Shown here: one piece after another, positions 17,550 to 23,088 of the stretch | How the letters are laid out: every line of letters begins with the position of its first letter | Position numbering within the stretch: position 1 is the first letter of the stretch | Assembly (NCBI GenBank): GCA_963716735.1 | Contig: OY970321.1 | Coordinates: forward strand, 558,001-622,000 | Direction of reading: 5' to 3' | Length of the DNA stretch: 64,000 nucleotides | Source of the DNA: VRUE01 sp963716735 | GTDB taxonomy: Bacteria > Actinomycetota > Thermoleophilia > Solirubrobacterales > 70-9 | Made by a program: the position numbers and the translations under genes | Notes under the pieces: model-generated | What the model was told of the DNA's origin: nothing | Database searches by the model: none | Seen by the model: the letters and a program-made list of their open reading frames with translations, nothing else

Positions 17550-17842
17550 CAGTCCATCTCCAGGCCAACGAAATAGAGCGCGGCTCGGGTAGGGACGAGG
17601 AATGCGCCCTCGCAATGCAGGAGCCCGGCGCCGACCAGTTCGCGGATTGCCCGCTCGACCACGTCGCTCTTCTGAAAGTCGGCGGGCGGGGCATAGAACG
17701 TCCGAGCAATCTCGGGGATCGTCAGCTGGCTCGGATGCTCGTCGACCAGGAACGTGAGGACGGCGCGTTCTGCTTGGCGCGTTTCAGCGACGTAGTCGGT
17801 GGGTCCGAACTCGCCGCAATCCGTAGGGTTGCGATCAGCCAT
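17549..17842 (-). CDS. small winged-helix protein
   Basis: 97 residues from ATG 17842, with AAGGAGG about 11 nt upstream. The sequence AERAVLTFLVDEHPSQLTIPEIARTF...SDVVERAIRELVGAGLLHCEGAFLVPTRAALYF reads as a winged-helix fold with the beta-wing at the C-terminus. This type of domain occurs in regulators and in plasmid/element control proteins. It lies between the palindrome and the XRE gene, so it is the first gene of the int sub-operon. No specific target is identifiable. Confidence 0.6.
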   Translation of the reverse strand: MADRNPTDCGEFGPTDYVAETRQAERAVLTFLVDEHPSQLTIPEIARTFYAPPADFQKSDVVERAIRELVGAGLLHCEGAFLVPTRAALYFVGLEMD

Positions 17843-17933
17843 AGGGAGCTCTGCCTCCTTGTGGTTAGGCGGCCCGTCGTGTTTAGAGCACGGCGGGTCG
17901 CCGCTTTTTCGATGTACTGAGGCTAGCAGCTTT

Positions 17934-17950
17934 GGAGAGTAAAACTCTCC
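17934..17950. promoter_or_regulatory. palindromic operator candidate before the int operon
   Basis: GGAGAGT-AAA-ACTCTCC is a perfect 7-bp inverted repeat with a 3-bp spacer, in an AT-rich stretch 92 bp upstream of the winged-helix start. It is well placed to be the binding site of the XRE or winged-helix regulator. A small CGGCG/CGCCG hairpin followed by CTTTTTC at about 17891-17910 faces the other way and has no gene to terminate. Confidence 0.5.
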
Positions 17951-17957
17951 AGAATTT

Positions 17958-18158
17958 CTAGCTTCCTCGGATGATCTGGCTGACGCGCGTGTGGTGAAGT
18001 CCGACCGCCGCACCAACCTCGCGCAGCGAAAGGCCTTCCTTCTGAGCCTTGGCGAAGGCCTTGCGTCTTGCCTCCTGAGCCTTGCCCTGATCGCGCTCGA
18101 ACTTCGCTTGCGCGGCTTGCACCGCTCTACGTGCTTTCTTGTCTTTGGCGTCAGCCAT
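17958..18158 (-). CDS. small helix-turn-helix protein with basic coiled N-terminus
   Basis: 66 residues. A highly charged Lys/Arg/Ala helix (about 1-38) is followed by LSLREVGAAVGLHHTRVSQIIRG, a clean helix-turn-helix of the sigma-70 region 4/Cro-like kind. Such proteins in integrative elements act as auxiliary DNA-binding or copy-control factors. It lies between the excisionase-like gene and the operator palindrome. Function is inferred from fold only. Confidence 0.65.
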   Translation of the reverse strand: MADAKDKKARRAVQAAQAKFERDQGKAQEARRKAFAKAQKEGLSLREVGAAVGLHHTRVSQIIRGS

Positions 18159-18185
18159 GACCGGGAGCCTAGAAGCTCGCTCACG

Positions 18186-18395
18186 TTACGGCCCTCCCAA
18201 CACCCGCTCGGCATTCTCCGTTGCCCAGCGTTCAAGCTCGCTGACCGGAACCAAGCGCTTGCGACCTCGGCGGATCAGTCGCAGATCAGGAGCAACATTG
18301 GCGTCGAAGAAGTCAGGGCCAACCCCGATTGCCGCCGCAGCTTCGACCGGGGTGAGAGCAATGCGGGGGATCGAGACAGCGAGCTTCTTGGTCAT
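18186..18395 (-). CDS. xis: excisionase-like MerR-type DNA-binding protein
   Basis: 69 residues with the HTH_17/AlpA-like layout: ALTPVEAAAAIGVGPDFFDANVAPDLRL (helix-turn-helix) followed by the wing IRRGRKRLVPVSELERWATE. The size and fold match recombination directionality factors that bind next to attachment sites and favour excision. Its start overlaps the end of the replication-relaxation gene (ATGA), so the two are translationally coupled. Confidence 0.75.
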   Translation of the reverse strand: MTKKLAVSIPRIALTPVEAAAAIGVGPDFFDANVAPDLRLIRRGRKRLVPVSELERWATENAERVLGGP

Positions 18396-19312
18396 GTTCC
18401 CTGGGCCTGACCGCCATCGTCAGCCTCTCCCTCTCCAAGCCAGTCCACCGCCTGATCCGGCCCGCCAACCTCGCGGAAGATAGGCGCGAAGGGACCGCGG
18501 CTCGCCAAGTCCTCCAAGAGGCAGAAGTAGATCCTCGCGCCGTAGGCGCTCGATAGCTCCGGGCTGCTTTCGAGCAGCATAAGCGCGATGTTTCGCCGAC
18601 GAATCAGCGCCTTGCGCGAGGCACCGGCCAGGGCGCAGATCACGGGCGGGAAGGTCGGGTAGTGGCTACCCCACAGCGGCTCACCACCTTTGTCGCGGGC
18701 GCTGTAAAGGCGGCCGTAGCGGACCAACTCGGCGACCAGGCGTTCAACCGAGAGCGTGGCCCGGTCGACCTCCACAAAGCGCTGCTCGAAAACAATGTCC
18801 CCCTCCTCGGTGCGCACGTAGCTCAGCACCGCGTCGGCGATCAGCGTCCGCCGAGCCCGACCGCGACCACGGTTGAGGGGGTGGGCGACCTCGTGCCGCC
18901 AGGAGAGCGGACCGAATTCGTTACCACGCTCGCGCGCGGTGCGTAGGAAACTGATCCCGACCTCGTTGACGGCGAGCGTGTGGGCACGCAGCGGCCCGGC
19001 CGCTTGTTGGGGGCTGAGGACCTTTGGCCGGCGCTCCACCTCGCCGGCGACGACCGCAAGATCAGCGCCGCCCTCAGTCAGGAACCAGAGGCGGCGGGGA
19101 GCGCGGCGAGCTTCGAGGTAAGCGATCAAGCCTGCCCGCTCAAGGTAGGCGAGAACTTGCTGAGTGCGGCGCGGGCTGCGATCCGGGAAGTGGATCGCGC
19201 GAACCTGGGCGGTTGAGAGGACGCGATGCTCGCCGAGCGAGACGATCACCTCAGCGGTCGCCTCGGGCAGCCTCAGCCCCACTGCTGCTTTCCAACTCAC
19301 GCTGACCTCCAA
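18392..19312 (-). CDS. replication-relaxation family protein
   Basis: 306 residues. The N-terminal winged helix (VIVSLGEHRVLSTAQVRAIHF...RRTQQVLAYLERAGLIAYLEA) and the following region (LWFLTEGGADLAV, then HTLAVNEVGISFLRTARERG, then VEVDRATLSVERLVAEL) match the actinobacterial replication-relaxation proteins found in integrative elements and phages. The central acidic residues in FVEVDRAT recall a restriction-endonuclease-like fold, but that is inference. It probably acts at the element's origin; the repeat-rich noncoding DNA directly upstream is a candidate site. Confidence 0.78.
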   Translation of the reverse strand: MEVSVSWKAAVGLRLPEATAEVIVSLGEHRVLSTAQVRAIHFPDRSPRRTQQVLAYLERAGLIAYLEARRAPRRLWFLTEGGADLAVVAGEVERRPKVLSPQQAAGPLRAHTLAVNEVGISFLRTARERGNEFGPLSWRHEVAHPLNRGRGRARRTLIADAVLSYVRTEEGDIVFEQRFVEVDRATLSVERLVAELVRYGRLYSARDKGGEPLWGSHYPTFPPVICALAGASRKALIRRRNIALMLLESSPELSSAYGARIYFCLLEDLASRGPFAPIFREVGGPDQAVDWLGEGEADDGGQAQGT

Positions 19313-20058
19313 GCCCGCAACCGCTTGACGGCGAAGCGCTGCGAAGCCAGCGCGGAGGCGGGGATCGACTGTGGAGGCGGAGTTGCCAGCACCAAGGCGA
19401 TTTCGGTCGCCGAGGTGATGGAGAGCCGCTGCGGAGCCAGCGCGGAGGCGATAGCGCAGGCGTCGAGCGCAAAGGACGCGGGGAAGATCGAGAGGGCAAT
19501 GACGACTGCCGTGACCGACTTGATGTTTTGACCTGGGGGTGGCTTAGGAATGTCGGCAAAACGCCAAGCCCGCAAACAGCGCTGCGATGGGCGTTGGCCG
19601 CCGTTGCGCCTAGCCAGCCCGCGAAGCGATGGGCGAAACGATGGCCGCAGCCTTCCCCGAAGTGAGAAGCGAAGCGGCGATGAAGATGCAGTTCTCACAT
19701 AACTACAGAGCAAGAAGCCGCCAAAGTGGTCACAACCATGTGGTTGTGCGGTTGTACGGCGAGGGCTGCGAAAGCTGGCCTGTTGGTCTACGCGCTCATC
19801 CATAACGCTCTGATCAACAGGGCGATGAGCCGCGAAAGTGGCTTCAACTCGGCAGTTAAAGAGCGCAGCTACGGACCGGCGAGGCGGAGGCGAAATCCAG
19901 AGGGCCATGCCTTACAGGGCGGCGAGCCCCCAAAGTGGTCATAACCATTTGCGCATGAGGTTGTTTGTCTGCGCAGCGCTCAACTAGGGCCGCAGTGATC
20001 AGCGCACCGCGGGACCCGGTAGCCCCCTAGCTCCGATGCCTTGTATCAGGCACACCAA
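19313..20058. other. repeat-rich noncoding stretch (candidate element origin)
   Basis: No convincing gene in about 750 bp. It holds a 24-nt direct repeat at 19337-19360 and 19427-19450 (one mismatch), and a 19-nt direct repeat CCAAAGTGGTCACAACCAT at 19721-19739 with a one-mismatch copy at 19930-19948. A palindrome CACAACCA-TG-TGGTTGTG lies at 19731-19748, and GATGGGCG boxes near 19588 and 19629. Open frames through it are driven by GC bias and show no family pattern. Directly repeated and palindromic boxes upstream of a replication-type gene suggest an origin or transfer start, or the promoter of the leftward operon. Confidence 0.4.
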
Positions 20059-20085
20059 ATTGGCGGCGGTGACCCCGCCGCCAAT
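20059..20085 (-). terminator. hairpin terminator after the cargo operon
   Basis: ATTGGCGGCGG and CCGCCGCCAAT form an 11-bp stem with a 5-nt loop, 18 bp beyond the stop of the 58-residue gene on the minus strand. The tail (ATTTGG) is only weakly T-rich. It separates the cargo genes from the replication/integration operon. Confidence 0.55.
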
Positions 20086-20103
20086 AAAAGAGGGACGCCT
20101 TGC

Positions 20104-20280
20104 CTAGCGACCCCGAATGGCCCGTTGCATTTCACCCTCGTACTGGCGCAGTTCCTGCTGAAACCGACGCTGTTCCTGAGCGTTGTGCTGGCGCACCTGC
20201 GAATCAATGCGCCGCTGTGCTTCACGCATTTCGCGTTCTGCACGCTGCTGGGCCATACGCATTTCTTGTGCGATTGACAT
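20104..20280 (-). CDS. 58-residue coiled-coil protein
   Basis: The frame on the minus strand from ATG 20280 to TAG at 20104-20106 reads MSIAQEMRMAQQRAEREM... and ends EMQRAIRGR. It is almost entirely Gln, Glu, Arg and Ala and predicts one long amphipathic helix. It is only 58 codons long, so common length cut-offs miss it. The position between the 93-residue gene and a terminator hairpin, in the same direction, supports a real gene. Function unknown. Confidence 0.55.
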   Translation of the reverse strand: MSIAQEMRMAQQRAEREMREAQRRIDSQVRQHNAQEQRRFQQELRQYEGEMQRAIRGR

Positions 20281-20336
20281 AGACCGACGGTGCCAAACCG
20301 ACCGGACGGAACTCTGATCGCTTCAGGCCGGGCAGG

Positions 20337-20618
20337 CTAACGCCCCGCAACCGCCAATACGGCCCTCAGAAATGGCTCGTCCTCTTCCCGAGTTGAGTCA
20401 TCTAGCTCCGCAAAGGGCTTGAGCGCAGGATGATCGGGGTCCACCTCGGCCATCCATGCCGCCCATACATCGTGAACGTCCTTCAAGGTTGCTTCACGGC
20501 CCTTGGTGCTGGCGAGAACGGCGTAGGCCCGCAGAAGGCGATCGACATTCCCTTCATCGGGAAGGCGGCGAGGGTCCAACTCGGCGGCAATCTGATCTGC
20601 AATCTCATCGAGGTACAT
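20337..20618 (-). CDS. 93-residue helical actinobacterial protein (unknown)
   Basis: 93 residues from ATG 20618, which overlaps the stop of the membrane-protein gene (TGATG). The pattern YLDEIADQIAAELDP...LRAYAVLASTKGREATLKDVHDVWAAWM...DHPALKPFAELD...EDEPFLRAVLAVA resembles, from memory, a family of about 100-residue hypothetical proteins common in Streptomyces and relatives, with a conserved YAVL..KG..VT..DVH.AW..WM core. Mostly alpha-helical. Translational coupling implies it works with the membrane protein and probably the TIR protein. Confidence 0.7.
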   Translation of the reverse strand: MYLDEIADQIAAELDPRRLPDEGNVDRLLRAYAVLASTKGREATLKDVHDVWAAWMAEVDPDHPALKPFAELDDSTREEDEPFLRAVLAVAGR

Positions 20619-20986
20619 CAGCCAAAGACCAGAATGACGAAAAAGAGCAGCGCGAACACCGAGGGGACCAGTCGCTCGACGAAACCAAGCTCTGCGTAGC
20701 GCTGCCTCCACCCCTTGACGGGGTCTTTCTTCAACGTCTCCCACTCTTCCGTAAATGGCTGGGCTGGGAGGCGCTCTTCAAGCCGCTGGATCGTCCCCCA
20801 CTTCGCAGCACTTAGGTCCCGGTAGCTCCGGAGCAAGAGCCACCACGTCGCCGCAAAAATGATTCCTGCCGCCGCAATCCAGGCCCGCTGGATTCCCGGA
20901 ATCGACAAAAGGGCGACAAGGGTGGTCTGGACCGTGAGGAAGAAGCCATTGGCCGTTGCCCGCCTAGCCGAGATCCGATCCGCCAT
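20618..20986 (-). CDS. RipA-like small multi-pass membrane protein
   Basis: 122 residues from ATG 20986. Three hydrophobic segments: about 14-33 (FFLTVQTTLVALLSIPG), 36-52 (WIAAAGIIFAATWWLLL) and 105-121 (LVPSVFALLFFVILVFG), with a cytosolic helical domain between them. The opening MADRISARRATANGFFLT is the hallmark, as I recall it, of the RipA-family octameric membrane proteins, often found beside TIR-domain genes. The same frame continues upstream as LPPGLLEQYQLAVE before the ATG, which also looks like family sequence, but no ATG/GTG/TTG is available there; the true start may be unusual. Confidence 0.65.
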   Translation of the reverse strand: MADRISARRATANGFFLTVQTTLVALLSIPGIQRAWIAAAGIIFAATWWLLLRSYRDLSAAKWGTIQRLEERLPAQPFTEEWETLKKDPVKGWRQRYAELGFVERLVPSVFALLFFVILVFG

Positions 20987-21045
20987 CTCAACGGCCAGCT
21001 GATATTGCTCAAGCAGGCCAGGTGGCAGGGTTGAAGCAGGACTGG

Positions 21046-21432
21046 CTACCGTCCACCCGCGATCAAGGTCGTCAAGTTCTCCCAGGTCCAGTTATAGACC
21101 TTGTCCGCCCCCAGCGCCGTGGTTGGCTTCTTGTTCGTGCCGCTTGATCGCCCTGCCAGCAAGAAATAGGGCTTGTCCTCTTCGCGGGCGATCTTGACCT
21201 CTGCGGCAACTCCCGTAGCGGTATCCGTGTGATGGCCACAGATCACCGCGACCTGTCCGACCTGGTGGATGCGTGCGCGGATCTTGGCCTGCCAGTCTCC
21301 GGTCTCCGGCTCTCGGACGGACCAATCGGCGATTTCAAAGGGAGAGCCTGGATTCTTCGCCTGCCCAATCAGCAGGTTCCGCAAATCCTCGTCGTGGTCG
21401 AAATCGAAGCTCACAAAGACTCTGGTAGCCAT
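21046..21432 (-). CDS. TIR-like (MTH538-type) domain protein
   Basis: 128 residues, a single domain. TRVFVSFDFDHDEDLRNLLIGQAKN is the first beta-strand and helix of the MTH538/ThsB-like TIR fold. It is followed by FEIADWSV, WQAKIRARIHQVGQVAVICGHHTDTATGV, then AEVKIAREEDKPYFLLAGR and the closing YNWTWENLTTLIAGGR. Relatives act in anti-phage signalling (Thoeris ThsB) as NAD-consuming or nucleotide-signal-producing enzymes; catalysis here is inferred. It lies 59 bp upstream of the membrane-protein gene in the same direction and next to a partial attachment region, typical of island cargo. Confidence 0.82.
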   Translation of the reverse strand: MATRVFVSFDFDHDEDLRNLLIGQAKNPGSPFEIADWSVREPETGDWQAKIRARIHQVGQVAVICGHHTDTATGVAAEVKIAREEDKPYFLLAGRSSGTNKKPTTALGADKVYNWTWENLTTLIAGGR

Positions 21433-21494
21433 ATTCGGATTCTTTCAAGCGGTTCGGCTGGATTTCGGAATGCGGCAACCGCCGTACACCACTG

Positions 21495-21590
21495 GCGCGC
21501 CAGTCAGCCGGAAATGGCCGGATTCAACCGGACTGCAAACCGCTCGAACAAGCCGAATATGCGTAACCATGCGGCCCGGTCTAGATGAAG
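21495..21590 (+). repeat. internal partial attachment region (second att arm)
   Basis: This segment aligns along its whole length with 22526-22622 next to attR: a GCGCCAGT box, three CCGGA boxes, CCGCT.GAACAAGC.GAAT, CATGCG.CCCG, and the core start TCTAGATGAAG at 21580-21590. After ATGAAG the match stops (CGACGC instead of TACATC). It lies between the TIR gene and the peptide genes and marks a fusion point of two related elements. Confidence 0.7.
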
Positions 21591-21616
21591 CGACGCTACA
21601 GGGCAAGGAACTGCGA

Positions 21617-21811
21617 CTAGCTGCGGGGGTGTCGCCTGACGGGCGGCACGCCTTGCGATCCGAGTACCTCGCGCATTTCTGCTCGCGTCTGATCAAGAGG
21701 GACATCCCCAGTAAGCCCCTCCTGGAGATAGTCAATCGGCGCAGTGGTCTGATCCAGCGGCACCTCGGGTGCCACGTTGACTGGTTCTTGGCGCTCTTCC
21801 GGATCGGTCAT
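21617..21811 (-). CDS. 64-residue protein with VPLDQT repeats
   Basis: 64 residues from ATG 21811. It contains EVPLDQTTAPIDYLQEG and a second DVPLDQT thirteen residues later; a third copy, GVPLDQTTAPVDY, is in the overlapping gene upstream. Acidic, no membrane segment, likely disordered with short linear motifs. The start overlaps the stop of the 36-residue gene (ATGA), so both should be translated together. I know no family for this motif. It could be a binding motif for the membrane protein encoded just upstream. Confidence 0.5.
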   Translation of the reverse strand: MTDPEERQEPVNVAPEVPLDQTTAPIDYLQEGLTGDVPLDQTRAEMREVLGSQGVPPVRRHPRS

Positions 21812-21918
21812 TTCTGATTCCCGTTCGGAGCGTCACGGCCCTCGTAGTCAACGGGCGCCGTGGTCTGATCCAACGGGACGCCAGGAGGCGGGGGTGAGGG
21901 ATTTGGGGCGTTTGACAT
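21808..21918 (-). CDS. 36-residue peptide with VPLDQTTAP motif
   Basis: ATG 21918 lies one base after the stop of the 186-residue membrane protein and ends in TGA overlapping the next start. The peptide begins MSNAPNPSPPPPG and then GVPLDQTTAPVDYEGRDA. The same twelve-residue motif recurs in the next gene, which makes translation of both credible. Too short for usual gene finders. Function unknown. Confidence 0.5.
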   Translation of the reverse strand: MSNAPNPSPPPPGVPLDQTTAPVDYEGRDAPNGNQK

Positions 21919-21919
21919 T

Positions 21920-22480
21920 TCAGATCAACTCCACGATCAGGATACCAATGGCAAGAACGGAAAAGGCAAGGCCAGCTAGAAACGCGAAGAGAGAGACATT
22001 GATGGCTTTGGCAGCCGCATTGCCGCCGTCTTGGGCGTTTCTGGTGGCGGTCTCCAATGCCCGGAGTGACCGAACGTGAACACGCCAAAGATCAGGCTCG
22101 CTCTGGAATCGGTCGGAGACGTAGTTGGTGATCTCGTCGGCAGAGATCGATGCAAATGGCTGCGGCTTGATCACCCCTACGATTGCGACCACCACCGACA
22201 CCGCCAGGCAAAGAGAGGCGCCGAGCAGCGCCAACCCGGTCGCGGTTCCGGTACACCCGTCGACCGTTTCGAGAATTTTGGCGGCGTTACCCCCAATCAA
22301 GGCCAGAAAGACGGCGCCGAAGCCCGCGACCTGCCCTCCTCTCGTCCGCAAGGACTCCGCCCGACGCTGTTGGTCCTCCAGCAGCCGCTGTGCCTCTTCC
22401 ACGTACCAGGCAATCGCCTCAGCATTTGGCTTGGTGGGGGACTGGTTCGGGGAAGCGTCCATGGAGGCCCGATCATTCAT
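21920..22480 (-). CDS. membrane protein with N-terminal cytosolic helix (SLATT-like layout)
   Basis: 186 residues from ATG 22480; upstream open frame enters the attachment region. A polar N-terminus (about 1-50) ends in an amphipathic helix (YVEEAQRLLEDQQRRAESLRTR). Two close membrane segments follow (about 52-72 and 82-108), then a soluble stretch and a C-terminal membrane segment (ending VSLFAFLAGLAFSVLAIGILIVEL). The helix-2TM arrangement is like SLATT-type effectors of nucleotide-signalled defence systems, but similarity is of layout only. It heads an operon with two VPLDQT peptides. Confidence 0.6.
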   Translation of the reverse strand: MNDRASMDASPNQSPTKPNAEAIAWYVEEAQRLLEDQQRRAESLRTRGGQVAGFGAVFLALIGGNAAKILETVDGCTGTATGLALLGASLCLAVSVVVAIVGVIKPQPFASISADEITNYVSDRFQSEPDLWRVHVRSLRALETATRNAQDGGNAAAKAINVSLFAFLAGLAFSVLAIGILIVELI

Positions 22481-22514
22481 CACGCTGCGGACACTCGGAC
22501 GACCTCGGCATGCC

Positions 22515-22632
22515 GTGCGCCACTGGTGCGCCAGTACGACCGGAAACAACCGGACTTAGCCGGACACCGAACCGCTTGAACAAGCGGAATCCCAGTGCCC
22601 ATGCGCCCCGATCTAAATGAAGTACATCCCGG
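22515..22632 (+). repeat. attR and its arm region
   Basis: The core ATGAAGTACATCCCGG is at 22617-22632, preceded by arm boxes GTGCGCCACT (22515), GTGCGCCAGT (22526), three CCGGA boxes and a palindrome CCGCTTGAACAAGCGG (22571-22586). It overlaps the last codons (Gly-Met-Tyr-Phe-Ile-stop) of the rrf2 gene. Confidence 0.8.
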
Positions 22633-23011
22633 AGCCGGCCTCCTCGGCCTCGCGGCGGGCGACTTCGGCGATCGTGGTCTGGCCGAAGACCTTGCGCAGG
22701 GCGGTGACCCCCTCGGCCCAGATGCCGCCCGCCTCATCGGCCTCCTGGCCGACCTTGCCGTCGAGCGTCTGGACCACCTCCAGGACAGTGATCTCGTCCG
22801 CGGGTCGGGAGAGCGTGTAGCCGCCTTTCATACCGCGGTGGCTGGTCAGCAGTCCCCCTCGTCGCAGGGTCGAGAAGAGCTGCTCGAGGAACTGCTCGGG
22901 GATGGCCCGACGCTCGGCCAGCTCCTTGATCGGCACCGGCCGCTCGCCCGAGCGGGCCAGCTCCGCCATCGCGACCACGGCGTAGCGCGACTTCGAGGTG
23001 ATGGAAATCAC
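22613..23011 (-). CDS. Rrf2-family transcriptional regulator (CymR-like)
   Basis: 132 residues: winged helix MISITSKSRYAVVAMAELARSG...IPEQFLEQLFSTLRRGGLLTSHRGMKGGYTLSRPADEITVLEVV, then a dimerisation helix and a terminal MYFI. There are no cysteines, so it cannot carry the Fe-S cluster of IscR. That leaves CymR-type cysteine/sulfur regulators as the closest class. Without the island the gene would end next to the HAD-cysK-cysE cluster, consistent with control of cysteine synthesis (inference). The island's attR supplies its last codons and stop, leaving the protein intact. Confidence 0.85.
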   Translation of the reverse strand: MISITSKSRYAVVAMAELARSGERPVPIKELAERRAIPEQFLEQLFSTLRRGGLLTSHRGMKGGYTLSRPADEITVLEVVQTLDGKVGQEADEAGGIWAEGVTALRKVFGQTTIAEVARREAEEAGSGMYFI

Positions 23012-23088
23012 AAGCCCTTTCTACCGCACGGAGCGGATTTTGCTGGGTATAGGATCGAGAGGTCCCAAGCGAGCGCCCACATTGCCTT

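Larger units (their letters stand above)
15905..22632 (-). mobile_element. integrative genomic island (about 6.7 kb) in the 3' end of an rrf2 gene
   Basis: A direct repeat ATGAAGTACATCCCGG is found at 15910-15925 (attL) and 22617-22632 (attR); with preceding bases, 20 of 21 match. A tyrosine integrase reads outward beside attL. The attR copy is the 3' end of the rrf2 regulator gene, whose last codons and stop are restored by the element. Inside are an integrase/regulator/excisionase/replication-relaxation operon and two cargo clusters, all on the minus strand. The lower-GC intergenic stretches and absence of housekeeping genes fit an acquired element. A partial third attachment region at 21580 suggests two stacked elements. 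Confidence 0.87.

Noticed and set aside
19297..19908. 203-codon minus-strand frame upstream of the replication-relaxation gene
   Set aside because: Only its last third has a hydrophobic stretch. It contains a 24-bp DNA direct repeat and no ribosome site, so it was treated as noncoding with repeats; a small membrane peptide there cannot be excluded.
15905..22632. tRNA gene as integration target
   Set aside because: The attachment core contains no tRNA acceptor/T-arm sequence; it matches the 3' end of the rrf2 coding sequence instead. I found no tRNA or rRNA gene anywhere in the window.
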